The position numbers were made by a program, and so were the translations under genes. The notes under the pieces are model-generated. The model searched no databases. It saw only the letters and a list, made by a program, of their open reading frames with translations, and was not told the origin of the DNA. A stretch of 47,022 nucleotides of DNA from an uncultured Pelagibacteraceae bacterium. GTDB taxonomy: Bacteria > Pseudomonadota > Alphaproteobacteria > Pelagibacterales > Pelagibacteraceae. This document shows, in pieces, positions 24,962-33,824 of the stretch. The stretch's first letter is position 1; the number at the start of each line of letters is the position of its first letter. Where the stretch lies: NCBI GenBank assembly GCA_902569415.1, contig CACFUH010000007.1, positions 1-47,022 on the forward strand, in the 5' to 3' direction.

Positions 24962-26190
24962 CAAAATTTTCCTAACCTTTGTTTTAAAATATCTCGATCT
25001 TTATGTGCATCGCCACATGAATTTACAATTATAATTGTATCCTTATTTAATTTGGGAGCTAATTTTATTGCTTCAGCAAATGCGTGACTTGGTTCTAAGC
25101 TAGGACTTAAATTTTCGAATTTAGTAACTAACTTATATGCACTTAAAGCTTCCTCATCAGTAGCCGCTGTATATCTTGCTCTTTTTGTATCCTTTAAAAA
25201 ACAATGAAGTGGAGAAACTCCAGGATAATCTAATCCAGCACTAATTGATTCAGTTTCTTCTATTTGACCTTCAAAATCTTGATTTACATATTGAGCTGCC
25301 CCATGAAGAATTCCTATTTTTGAACCATAAGTTAAAGGAGCTGCATGCCTTTTACTTTTTTTTGGGCCCCCAGCTTCAATGCCAATAAACTCTACTTGTT
25401 TTTTATCGTAATGCATAAATTCATTCCAAAAACCAAAGCTTGAAGATCCTCCTCCAACACAGTTTAATAGTTTTACTTTTTTTGGAATTCTTCCAAATTC
25501 TTTTTTAATCTGTTTAAAAAGCTCTCTAGAAATTTGCGATGTACTCCATCCACAAATTTTAACAAAAATATTGGGTCCAACTGTTGAGCCCACACACATA
25601 TGAGTGGTATCACAATTGGACACCCAGTATCTCATACATTCGCTAACAGCATCAACAAGTGTCTGGCTACCTGTATAAACTGGAATTATTTCTGCTCCAT
25701 TTTTTCTCATTGCATCACAATTAGGTTTTTGTCTTTTAATATCTTTTGCTCCCATAAATATTTTACATTTTAAGCCGAATTTTTTTGCAGCCATACTAAG
25801 CATTTTACCTGCATACCCAGCTCCGGTATCCCCACATACAGATTTTTTTCCAGACCTTTTTGCTATAAGGCAATGGACAGTTGCATTTAGCGACTTATGA
25901 GCCCCTCCATTTAAATCAGAGACAACCTTTGCCCATATTTGAGCACCACCTAAATAGTTTGTTAAGTTATGAAGCTTAATGAAACGAGTTGGAGAGCCAA
26001 GCCAATTTTTAAAATAATAATCTCTTTCTTTAATAAATTTTTTATCTTTTCTTAATTTTTTAAATAATATTTCAAGATCTTCTACTGGTTTTTTTAAAGT
26101 TTCAGGAATGAAATTGCCACCAAATTTTCCTCCCCAAAAACCAAATTTATCGTGCTGATCAATTAATTGGATGTTTTTTTTAATTTTCAT
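24961..26190 (-). CDS. trpB: Tryptophan synthase beta subunit with altered active-site motifs
   Basis: PLP enzyme that condenses indole with serine. The 409-aa protein keeps the PLP lysine (Lys99 in NGGAHK), CVGGGSSSFG, SISAGLDYPGV and SLEPSHA. Three motifs differ from the well-studied Salmonella enzyme: ETGAGQHG, which holds catalytic Glu109, is GDTGAGYAG with Asp121 at the equivalent place (22 residues after the lysine in both); the C-terminal LSGRGDKD is SCGDAHKD, so the PLP-contact Ser is Cys; and EGIIPALE is ENLSPSLE. Context (trpF-trpB-trpA) still argues for tryptophan synthesis. It overlaps trpF by 11 bp. Confidence 0.9.
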   Translation of the reverse strand: MKIKKNIQLIDQHDKFGFWGGKFGGNFIPETLKKPVEDLEILFKKLRKDKKFIKERDYYFKNWLGSPTRFIKLHNLTNYLGGAQIWAKVVSDLNGGAHKSLNATVHCLIAKRSGKKSVCGDTGAGYAGKMLSMAAKKFGLKCKIFMGAKDIKRQKPNCDAMRKNGAEIIPVYTGSQTLVDAVSECMRYWVSNCDTTHMCVGSTVGPNIFVKICGWSTSQISRELFKQIKKEFGRIPKKVKLLNCVGGGSSSFGFWNEFMHYDKKQVEFIGIEAGGPKKSKRHAAPLTYGSKIGILHGAAQYVNQDFEGQIEETESISAGLDYPGVSPLHCFLKDTKRARYTAATDEEALSAYKLVTKFENLSPSLEPSHAFAEAIKLAPKLNKDTIIIVNSCGDAHKDRDILKQRLGKF

Positions 26191-26803
26191 TTTTAATCTT
26201 ACTAATGTTTTCTAAAAAAATTTTTATCTTTGAAATATCCTTTTCTCCAGAAGTTTCTAAGCTTCCTGAGATATCAATAATATCTGCTATTTTAGAATAT
26301 TTATCAAGCTTATCATCATATTGAATATTACCTGCAATCATTTTATTTACTGAAGTTGAAACACTATTTAGTAGTCTATGGTCAAATCCAATAGATTTTT
26401 CATATCCTTTACTATCAAACAAAATTATTTCAGAAATAGATTTAAATTTTTTATATTCTTTAACATCATTTTTATTTTCAATTGTAATTGCAGTTATGAT
26501 TTTTATATTATATTTCTTTTTTATTATTTTGGTTTTTTCCGGGGTTACTCCATATAGCTGATAGTAATCAAATTTAAAATCTTTTATTTTTTCTAATATT
26601 TCATCAGTTGGTCTCACAAGAACTGAAACAAAATCTATTTTTTTTTTGTCTATATTGATTAATTTTCTAAGATTTTTAAGTTTAACATATCTTCTTGATT
26701 TTGGATAATTAGTTATGAAACCAATGAACCTAGGAGGTTTATCATGATTAACAATATATTTTAAAGTTTTCGAATCTTTAATACCACAGATTTTTGCATC
26801 CAT
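26180..26803 (-). CDS. trpF: Phosphoribosylanthranilate isomerase
   Basis: Amadori rearrangement of phosphoribosylanthranilate in tryptophan synthesis. The 207-aa barrel has the catalytic Cys in KICGIKD near the N-terminus and the catalytic Asp in ILFDSKGYEKS. Sequence is diverged and lysine-rich, but gene order pyrF-trpF-trpB-trpA supports the call. It begins 2 bp after the pyrF stop and overlaps trpB by 11 bp. Genes for the earlier tryptophan steps are not in this window. Confidence 0.92.
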   Translation of the reverse strand: MDAKICGIKDSKTLKYIVNHDKPPRFIGFITNYPKSRRYVKLKNLRKLINIDKKKIDFVSVLVRPTDEILEKIKDFKFDYYQLYGVTPEKTKIIKKKYNIKIITAITIENKNDVKEYKKFKSISEIILFDSKGYEKSIGFDHRLLNSVSTSVNKMIAGNIQYDDKLDKYSKIADIIDISGSLETSGEKDISKIKIFLENISKIKNEN

Positions 26804-26805
26804 TA

Positions 26806-27474
26806 TTAGTTAAGATGTTGAATTAATTTTTGAATATTTTTTTTTATATTCCCTTTTGTAATTGGTCTTCCTATTACAAGCCAATCACATCCATTATTGA
26901 ATGCTTCTTTAGGTGACATTATTCTCTTTTGATCATTTTTATTTGAATTAAATCTAATTCCAGGTGCAATAATTTCTTTTTTAAATACTTTTTTTACATA
27001 TTTAGCTTCTTTTGCACTACAAACGATGGCATCTAACCCAGCTTTGTTTGCCAGTCTAGCTTGATGAACAACTAGATTTCTCAATTTTTTATCATAGCCT
27101 ATCTGTTTTAATGATTTGCCACTTATAGATGTTAAAGTTGTAACTCCTATTAATTTTATTTTACCTGATACTTTTTTAGTAGCCTTTAATGCTTCTAAAC
27201 CAGAGCTTATATGTATAGTTAAATAATTAGCATCAAGATCCCTTATTGCTTTTACTGCAGACATACAAGTATTTGGAATATCATGTAATTTTAAATCAAT
27301 AAAAGTAATTTTATTTTTAATTTTTGACAAAAAAAATCTCCCATTCTTTGAATTCAGAAACTCTAATCCAAATTTATATCCAATTTTTAATTTTTTTGTA
27401 TTTGTATATTTAAGAATTTTTTTTACTTGTGAGATTTTGATTGTATCGCATGCAATAAATATCTTTTTATTCAT
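26806..27474 (-). CDS. pyrF: Orotidine 5'-phosphate decarboxylase
   Basis: Last step of UMP synthesis. The 222-aa barrel shows the signature DLKLHDIPNT (about 64-73) with the catalytic Asp-x-Lys-xx-Asp array and the phosphate-binding APGIRF and VIGRPIT segments. It overlaps ihfB by 8 bp and lies 2 bp before trpF. Pairing with trpF, also a barrel enzyme, within one run is usual in alphaproteobacteria. Confidence 0.95.
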   Translation of the reverse strand: MNKKIFIACDTIKISQVKKILKYTNTKKLKIGYKFGLEFLNSKNGRFFLSKIKNKITFIDLKLHDIPNTCMSAVKAIRDLDANYLTIHISSGLEALKATKKVSGKIKLIGVTTLTSISGKSLKQIGYDKKLRNLVVHQARLANKAGLDAIVCSAKEAKYVKKVFKKEIIAPGIRFNSNKNDQKRIMSPKEAFNNGCDWLVIGRPITKGNIKKNIQKLIQHLN

Positions 27475-27754
27475 TATTTAACTTATTAAACCATTTTTTA
27501 GACATTTTAAATTGAACAGTTTTTTTTTCAGGAACATTAACTTTTTCATTTGTTTTTGGATTCCTTGATATTCTTGCCTTTTGAACTTTGGTTTCTAAGG
27601 TGAATATATCTCTAAGCTCAACCCTTTCTTTTCTTGCCAGAGCATCTTCAATCTGTGAAAGAATTATTTCCACTAATTTTGCTAAGTCTTTTTTTAAAAA
27701 ATTTGGATAATTATCTGATAAATTATCTATTATTTTTGATTTTACTACTGCCAA
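27467..27754 (-). CDS. ihfB: Integration host factor beta-like DNA-bending protein
   Basis: A 95-aa HU/IHF-family protein that bends DNA as a heterodimer with IhfA. The helical N-terminus (KSKIIDNLS) is followed by the beta-arm region with ISRNPKTNEKVNVPEKK, including the proline-tipped arm typical of the family. The start appears to be TTG at 27754 (giving MAVVKSKI); no ATG is available. Position directly after rpsA is the standard ihfB location, which is why IhfB is preferred over HU. Confidence 0.88.
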   Translation of the reverse strand: MAVVKSKIIDNLSDNYPNFLKKDLAKLVEIILSQIEDALARKERVELRDIFTLETKVQKARISRNPKTNEKVNVPEKKTVQFKMSKKWFNKLNNE

Positions 27755-27763
27755 ACTAAATTA

Positions 27764-29488
27764 TTATTTTTCTTTTTTTTTACTAAGTTTATCAGAAAGT
27801 GAAGAAAAAGGTAAATTTTTTCCTGAAAGTGGTGATGAAAACTTAGTTACAGCCTCTTTATTTTGTAATTCTTCTAAAAGTTTAATGCTAAGAGAAATTT
27901 TTCTCTTATTTAAATCTAGTTCAGAAATTGCAGCATCAATTCTTTCTCCTCCAACAAATCTTGAAGGTCTTGCATCTGCTGCATTTATAGCTATTTGTGA
28001 TTTCTTAATTATTATATCAATTTCAGTTTCTTCTGGTCTAACAACTAGCCCTTTATTATCGGAGTGAACAACTTTTACAGTAATAATGTCGTTTAATTTT
28101 TTATTTTTAAAATAATCTAAAGGATCGGTTTGCATTTGCTTTAAACCTACTCTTATTTTCTGTTCATCTTTTTTAATTTCTAATACTTTAACTTTTAAAG
28201 TATCACCTTTTCTATAATTTTTTAATTCCTCCTCTGGATTTCCAACATAAGAAAGATCATTAGAATGTAAAAAAACATCAATATCATATTTTTCAATAGT
28301 TAAATAAATTGCATATTCATTTATACTAGAAATTTTTCCTTCAATTTCTGATCCAACTGGAGAATTCTTTTCAAATAATTCAAAAGGATTATCTTTTGTT
28401 AATCTGTGGGATATTGCAACTCTTCTTTTTTCTTTATCAATTTCAGTAATTACACAATTAATTGTATCTCCAATTTTAAACATTTTTTTTGCGCTAGCAT
28501 TTTTTTTTGTCCAACTCAATTCACTAGAATGTAAAAGTGTACTTAGCCCAGGTTCTAATTCACAAAAACAACCATAGTCAGTTATCTTTACAACTTTGAC
28601 TTTATATGGTTCGTTTAACTTATAATTAGAAATATGATCAAATGGATCTGGTGACAGTTGTTTAATAGAGCAACCTACTTGTAATTTTTCTTTATCTACA
28701 GTTATAACTAACAAATCATGTTTTTCTCCTATACTAAAAACTTCATCGGGATGATTAATTCTAGAGTAAGATATTTCTTGCAAGTGAACCAAAACATCTA
28801 ATTCTCCATTATTCACACCAAAAAAACATCCAAAAGAACTGTAACCTTTAACTACCGCATTTTTAATTATGTCTCCAACTTTGTATTTTTCAATTATTTT
28901 TGATTTATCTTCTTTTTTACTTGAAGAAATAATTTGTCTTCTCGAAACACATGCGTTACCTCTAATTTTATCTAATTTTATTAATGCAAATTTTTGAGGC
29001 TCATTCATAAGATGAGATATATCTTTAAGAGGCTTATCAGATATTTGTGAACCTGGACAAAACATTAATGAACCAGTTTCTATGTGTTCTACTATTACAC
29101 CACCTTTACATTTTGAGGTAATTTTTCCCATAATCGCTTCATTTTTTTCGTAAGCTTTTTCTAATTTATGCCATCCTTTAATTTTTTGGGCCTTTGTTGC
29201 AGATACTACTACATCTCCATTTTTATCTTCAATTCTTTCCAAAAGAACAGGAATTTTTGATCCTTCTTTAACTTTTTCAAGTATATTTAAACTTTTCAGC
29301 TCATTAATATCAATAATAGGTTCTGACTTTAAACCCTCAACAAATAAAAACACAAATTTGTTGGTTATCTTTGTAACCTCTCCATCGATTACTTTTCCTT
29401 CTTCTATTTTTGTTTTTGATAATTGCGAGTTTAATAATTTTTCGAATTCTTTGGCGTTTTGATTACTTAAATCTTTATAAATTTCCAT
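27764..29488 (-). CDS. rpsA: 30S ribosomal protein S1
   Basis: mRNA-binding ribosomal protein that helps capture leaders with weak ribosome sites, relevant here because many genes lack a clear Shine-Dalgarno. The 574-aa protein contains a series of S1/OB repeats, recognisable as GxxxxGxVxxxTxxFxxV-type segments, for example EGKVIDGEVTKITNKFVFLF near the N-terminus, NAVVKGYSSFGCFFG, KVVKITDYGCFCEL and EGKISSINEYAIYL. Length is consistent with six repeats. The start overlaps cmk by 14 bp. Confidence 0.96.
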   Translation of the reverse strand: MEIYKDLSNQNAKEFEKLLNSQLSKTKIEEGKVIDGEVTKITNKFVFLFVEGLKSEPIIDINELKSLNILEKVKEGSKIPVLLERIEDKNGDVVVSATKAQKIKGWHKLEKAYEKNEAIMGKITSKCKGGVIVEHIETGSLMFCPGSQISDKPLKDISHLMNEPQKFALIKLDKIRGNACVSRRQIISSSKKEDKSKIIEKYKVGDIIKNAVVKGYSSFGCFFGVNNGELDVLVHLQEISYSRINHPDEVFSIGEKHDLLVITVDKEKLQVGCSIKQLSPDPFDHISNYKLNEPYKVKVVKITDYGCFCELEPGLSTLLHSSELSWTKKNASAKKMFKIGDTINCVITEIDKEKRRVAISHRLTKDNPFELFEKNSPVGSEIEGKISSINEYAIYLTIEKYDIDVFLHSNDLSYVGNPEEELKNYRKGDTLKVKVLEIKKDEQKIRVGLKQMQTDPLDYFKNKKLNDIITVKVVHSDNKGLVVRPEETEIDIIIKKSQIAINAADARPSRFVGGERIDAAISELDLNKRKISLSIKLLEELQNKEAVTKFSSPLSGKNLPFSSLSDKLSKKKEK

Positions 29489-30134
29489 ATTTTTTTGTCA
29501 AACTCTGTTCTACTAACTTAGTTAACTTTCTCCCCATCTCATTTAAAGTTAATTTTGTGGTGTCAACTAATACAGCACCTTTTACAAAAAGCAAAGGGCT
29601 TTCTTTTCTATTTTTGTCGCTAAAATCCCTTAATTTTAGAGATTTTTCGACCTCTGAAAGAGTTATATTTTTATTTTTTTTTTTAAATTCATTTAATCTT
29701 CTTCTAGCCTTTTCTTTAATTGAACACTTGAAGAAAATTTTTAAATCTGCTTTGGGCATTATTTTTGAAGCAATATCTCTTCCTTCAATAATAACTTTTC
29801 TATTATTTTTTATAAAATCTACCTGAAATTCTTTTAGACATTTTCTAACATATTTTTTTTTTGCGATTATAGAAGATAATTTTGTTACTTGTGGGCTATA
29901 CAATCTTTTATTATTCAACTTATCCAAAGTAATTTTTTTTGATTGATTACTAATAAATTTTTTATTGTATTTATAATTATTTTTAATTATTTTAAGAGCT
30001 ACATATCTATACAATTTCCCTGATGAAAGATATTTAAATTTAAATTTTTTTGATAAAAATCTACTAGCAGTTGTTTTCCCAGATGCACTGCTTCCGTCAA
30101 TTGCAATTGAAAAATTTATATTTTTTTTTATCAA
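29475..30134 (-). CDS. cmk: Cytidylate kinase
   Basis: Phosphorylates CMP/dCMP to the diphosphates. The 219-aa P-loop kinase shows IAIDGSSASGKTT (P-loop, residues 10-22), EGRDIASK (CMP-binding) and a RRLNEFK lid. The start appears to be TTG at 30134, with the TTGA overlapping the aroA stop by 4 bp; no ATG lies upstream of the P-loop. The aroA-cmk-rpsA-ihfB order is conserved. Confidence 0.94.
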   Translation of the reverse strand: MIKKNINFSIAIDGSSASGKTTASRFLSKKFKFKYLSSGKLYRYVALKIIKNNYKYNKKFISNQSKKITLDKLNNKRLYSPQVTKLSSIIAKKKYVRKCLKEFQVDFIKNNRKVIIEGRDIASKIMPKADLKIFFKCSIKEKARRRLNEFKKKNKNITLSEVEKSLKLRDFSDKNRKESPLLFVKGAVLVDTTKLTLNEMGRKLTKLVEQSLTKKYGNL

Positions 30135-31456
30135 TTAATTTTTGCTCCAATCTGTTTTAGCAATGAAATAAAATTTGGAAAAGAAGTTTTTATAGAATCT
30201 ATGTCATGAATTTTCCATTTTCCACCCAAAGTAAGCGCTGCAATAAATGAAACCATGCATGCTCTATGATCCTTATCAAATTTTCTTATTTCATAAGTAT
30301 CTTTTAGTTTTAGATCTGGATTGCCATATATTTTAATACTATCTTGAGTCATTTTTGTTTTAATTCCAATTTTATTTAACAGATTATTTCCAAAACTTAA
30401 TCTATCAGTTTCTTTGTTTCTAAGTTCTTCAATTTTTTTGAATTTAGAAATTCCCTTTGCTTGCGCTGCCACTAAAAAGATTAATAATAATTCATCTATT
30501 GACCGACTGTTCATATTAATTGGGCAATTGATAGATTTTAAATTATCTGTACTTTGTACAACTATATCGGCAACTTTTTCTCCCATATTATTTTTTATAT
30601 TTTTTAAGTTTATTTTTCCTTTCATTTTTTTTAAAATATCTATAATTCCAGTTCTTGATTTATTAATATTTACATTTTTTATTAAAATTTTGGAGTTTTT
30701 TGAAAGTAAAGTAAGTACAATAAAAAATGAAGATGAGCTAATATCACCTGGAATAATGTAATTAAAACCCTTATAATTTTTTTTTCCATTAAATGTTATT
30801 ATCTCCAAATTTTTTTTCTTTTTAACTTTTATTGGTAATTTTAAATATTTGAAAAGTCTTTCAGTATGGTCTCTGGATGGAATACATTTAATTTTTGTTA
30901 TACCTGGGGTTTTCATTGCAGATAATAAAATACAAGATTTAACTTGCGCGCTTCCTTTTCTTTCAAAAAAATTTATTGGTCTTGGATATTTAGTGCCTTT
31001 AATTTTTATTGGTAAATAATTATTTTTTGATTCGATAATTTGACCAAACATTTTCATTGGCTCAATAACTCTGTAAAAATCTCTTTTTGATAAACTTTTA
31101 TCTCCCCTTAGTATAATTGAATTACGAGCATCAATTAACAATCCAAAAATTAATCTTGCTAAAGTTCCTGAATTTCCTGCATTAATTATTGTATTATTTT
31201 TAAATTTGAATCCATTCAGTCCCATTCCATATATTTCACAATATTTTTTATTAATTTTATAATTAATTCCTAGATTTTTTATTGTTAACAAAGCACTTAT
31301 TACATCTTCTGATTTTAAAATATTATAAGCAACAGACTTTCCAACTGCCTGCGAAGCCATTAAAATAAATCTTATTGATAAACTTTTATCACCGGGAACA
31401 TAAATTTTTTTATTAAATTTATGAATTTTTTTGTCTATATATGCAATTCTTTTCAT
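30131..31456 (-). CDS. aroA: 3-phosphoshikimate 1-carboxyvinyltransferase (EPSP synthase)
   Basis: Sixth step of the shikimate pathway: shikimate-3-phosphate plus PEP to EPSP. The 441-aa protein shows GDKSLSIRFI, the PEP-binding NAGNSGTLARL loop, GSAQVKSCILL, and RNKETDRLS, giving the two inverted alpha/beta domains of the family. The GNSGT wording of the PEP loop is closer to class II enzymes. It lies 8 bp after lptB and overlaps cmk by 4 bp. Confidence 0.95.
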   Translation of the reverse strand: MKRIAYIDKKIHKFNKKIYVPGDKSLSIRFILMASQAVGKSVAYNILKSEDVISALLTIKNLGINYKINKKYCEIYGMGLNGFKFKNNTIINAGNSGTLARLIFGLLIDARNSIILRGDKSLSKRDFYRVIEPMKMFGQIIESKNNYLPIKIKGTKYPRPINFFERKGSAQVKSCILLSAMKTPGITKIKCIPSRDHTERLFKYLKLPIKVKKKKNLEIITFNGKKNYKGFNYIIPGDISSSSFFIVLTLLSKNSKILIKNVNINKSRTGIIDILKKMKGKINLKNIKNNMGEKVADIVVQSTDNLKSINCPINMNSRSIDELLLIFLVAAQAKGISKFKKIEELRNKETDRLSFGNNLLNKIGIKTKMTQDSIKIYGNPDLKLKDTYEIRKFDKDHRACMVSFIAALTLGGKWKIHDIDSIKTSFPNFISLLKQIGAKIN

Positions 31457-31464
31457 TTAAAATA

Positions 31465-32244
31465 TTAATTAATTTTAAAAGCATCTCCAAAATATAAATT
31501 TCGAGCATTTGCATTATTTAATAGTTCTGAAGGACTCCCTTGAGCTACAATTTTTTTATTTGCCAGAATAATTGCTTTATCACTTATGGCTAATAAATCT
31601 CTGGCAGCATGGTCTGATATTATACAACATCTATTATTATCTTCTGTTTGTAAATTCACTATAGTTTCTTGAAGGTCTCTTGTAGACATTATATCTAATC
31701 CTTGAAACGGCTCATCCATTAGAATAATTTTTGGATTAGACATTAAAGACATTGCAATTGAAACTTTTTTTCGCTGTCCTCCGGACAAGTATTTAGCTTT
31801 AGTATTTTTTACTGCATCTAATTCAAACTTTGATATCATTTTTTCTATTCTAAAACTTCTTTCATCTTTATTTATTACTACAATTTCACTAATTGCTTTT
31901 AAATTTTCTAGACATGTGAGATTTGAAAAAACTCCTCCAGTTTGAGGCACTATACTTAATCCAAAATCAATAGCGCGCTTATAAATTGGGATATCCGTCA
32001 CATTTTTTTGATTAATATGTACATCTCCATAGTTTGGTTTAATTAGTCCAATAATAATATTAAAAATTGTTGATTTACCAACACCATTAGGCCCGAGTAA
32101 ACCACAAATTTCTCCTTCTCTAACATTAAACGATACATCATCTAGAATTTGTCTTTTATTAAAAGAAAGAGATATTTTTTTTAATGAAATCTTATTTATT
32201 TCCTTTTTAAATGTTGTTATTCTAAATTTTTTAATTATAGCCAT
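31465..32244 (-). CDS. lptB: LPS export ABC transporter ATP-binding protein
   Basis: ATPase of the Lpt complex that drives LPS from the inner membrane to the cell surface. The 259-aa protein has Walker A GPNGVGKST, Q-loop VPQTGG, signature LSGGQRKKV, Walker B IILMDEP and an H-loop His in ISDHAARD. An extra lysine-rich stretch of about 20 residues precedes the core. It follows lptC by 4 bp, which supports the LptB call over other ABC ATPases. No lptA lies between lptC and lptB. Confidence 0.9.
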   Translation of the reverse strand: MAIIKKFRITTFKKEINKISLKKISLSFNKRQILDDVSFNVREGEICGLLGPNGVGKSTIFNIIIGLIKPNYGDVHINQKNVTDIPIYKRAIDFGLSIVPQTGGVFSNLTCLENLKAISEIVVINKDERSFRIEKMISKFELDAVKNTKAKYLSGGQRKKVSIAMSLMSNPKIILMDEPFQGLDIMSTRDLQETIVNLQTEDNNRCCIISDHAARDLLAISDKAIILANKKIVAQGSPSELLNNANARNLYFGDAFKIN

Positions 32245-32248
32245 TTAA

Positions 32249-32842
32249 CTATTTTTTAATTATTTGAATTTTATTTTTATCATCAAACATTTTTATATAC
32301 ACGTCACCATATAATAAATCTAATGATATCTCATCAGCATTTACTTTTAAATTTTGATCTAAAAATTTAATATTATTGTATATTTTGGCTATATTATCTT
32401 GAAATAATAAATCTAAATTATCCGAATGAATTTCGCTTTCCTCGTATAAACCCAAAACATTTTGATAAAAAAAAGTATTATAGTTTTCAGAATTATATTT
32501 AGCTAAGTCAGCACTTATTTTAATTTCAGATTTATTTTTTAATCTAATTATACCTGTAACATTTTTTAATATTAGAATATCGCTATTTTCTTTTGTTACT
32601 TCTCCATATTCTGATTTAAGAATATAAGTGTTACCATTTGAATCTACTGACCTATAATTTAAATTTTTGATTACATTGCTGATTTCTTCATTCTCTTGAT
32701 TTATTGTGACTACTTCATTTTTATCTATTTTCAGTTCAATTACATCTTTTTCTTCCTCTAAAAAAGTATTTTTAATAAAAAAAAATAATAAAACTAAAAT
32801 TAATATAAAAATTAAAAATTGAATGATTATTTTTACATTCAT
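32249..32842 (-). CDS. lptC: LPS export protein LptC
   Basis: Bitopic inner-membrane protein of the LPS bridge. The 197-aa protein has one N-terminal membrane segment (about 4-24) followed by a beta-rich periplasmic domain with the LptC-type spacing of short strands (NLNYRSVDSNGNTYILKSEY, then LKNVTGIIRLKNK). The family is poorly conserved, so placement directly between kdsD and lptB carries much of the weight. The start lies adjacent to the kdsD stop. Confidence 0.82.
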   Translation of the reverse strand: MNVKIIIQFLIFILILVLLFFFIKNTFLEEEKDVIELKIDKNEVVTINQENEEISNVIKNLNYRSVDSNGNTYILKSEYGEVTKENSDILILKNVTGIIRLKNKSEIKISADLAKYNSENYNTFFYQNVLGLYEESEIHSDNLDLLFQDNIAKIYNNIKFLDQNLKVNADEISLDLLYGDVYIKMFDDKNKIQIIKK

Positions 32843-33823
32843 TTAGCGAATATTAGCTTGTAATATATTATGTATTGTTATTATCCCTATAGTTTTTTTT
32901 CTATTATTTTTGTTATGAACGCATAGGCAGGTTACCTTTTTAGAATTCATTATCGATAAAGCCTGTGCGGCCAACATATCTCTGTCTACTGAAATTGGAT
33001 TTTTTTTCATAATATTTTTTGTAATAAGATTTTTTATATTAGAATTTTTCTCGGATATTCTTTTAATGTCTCCATCACTTATTATTCCTGATGTTTGTTT
33101 TTTTTTATTTCTAACGATAAGCACTCCTTGATTAAACTTATTCATTATCTTAAGTGCAATTTTCATAAAAATGTTTTCATTTATAAATGGAATATTATTT
33201 CCTTTAATCATTAAATCTTCGACTGTTTTTAATTTAGCACCTAGGCTTCCGCTGGGATGGAATTTTTTAAAATCAAGCTTACCAAATTTTCTATAATTCA
33301 TAGTTGAAATTGCCAAAGCATCACCCAGGCTAAGCTGAACCACTGTTGATGAAGACGGAACAATATTTCCAGGTCCTGCCTCTAAGACGTTCGGAATTAG
33401 CAGACTAATATCTGAAGACTTGTATAAAATTGAATTTTTTTTTGAAACAATACTTATTAATGTTATTTTTTTATTTCTTTTTACATATTGAATTATATTT
33501 TTTAATTCTGCACTTTCTCCACTAAAACTTATTAATATTAAAATATCGTTAGAACTTATTTGTCCTAAATCACCGTGGGAACATGCAGCTGCATCAACAA
33601 AAAAAGATGGTATTCCAACTGAAGCAAATGTCGAAGATATTTTTTTACCGATTATTCCTGATTTGCCTACACCTGAAATTATAACTTTGCCATTTTTACA
33701 ATTTATTATTGCTTCAACAGCTTTATTAAAAGAATTATTAATACTAGATTTTAATTTTTTTAGCGATTTTAATTCAGTCTCAATTACTTCTTTTGCAATA
33801 GGTATAAAATTTTTTTTTTTCAT
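32843..33823 (-). CDS. kdsD: Arabinose-5-phosphate isomerase (SIS plus CBS domains)
   Basis: Converts ribulose-5-phosphate to arabinose-5-phosphate for KDO synthesis. From ATG 33823 the protein is 326 aa: an SIS domain (GVGKSGIIGKKISSTFAS, DLGQISSNDILILISFSGES, SLGDALA) and two C-terminal CBS repeats (VEDLMIKG; ITKNIMKKNPISVDRD). The frame remains open 4 codons upstream to a TTG at 33835 inside rnd, but the ATG just after the rnd stop is preferred. KdsB, which activates KDO, is encoded at 39649. Confidence 0.94.
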   Translation of the reverse strand: MKKKNFIPIAKEVIETELKSLKKLKSSINNSFNKAVEAIINCKNGKVIISGVGKSGIIGKKISSTFASVGIPSFFVDAAACSHGDLGQISSNDILILISFSGESAELKNIIQYVKRNKKITLISIVSKKNSILYKSSDISLLIPNVLEAGPGNIVPSSSTVVQLSLGDALAISTMNYRKFGKLDFKKFHPSGSLGAKLKTVEDLMIKGNNIPFINENIFMKIALKIMNKFNQGVLIVRNKKKQTSGIISDGDIKRISEKNSNIKNLITKNIMKKNPISVDRDMLAAQALSIMNSKKVTCLCVHNKNNRKKTIGIITIHNILQANIR

Positions 33824-33824
33824 T

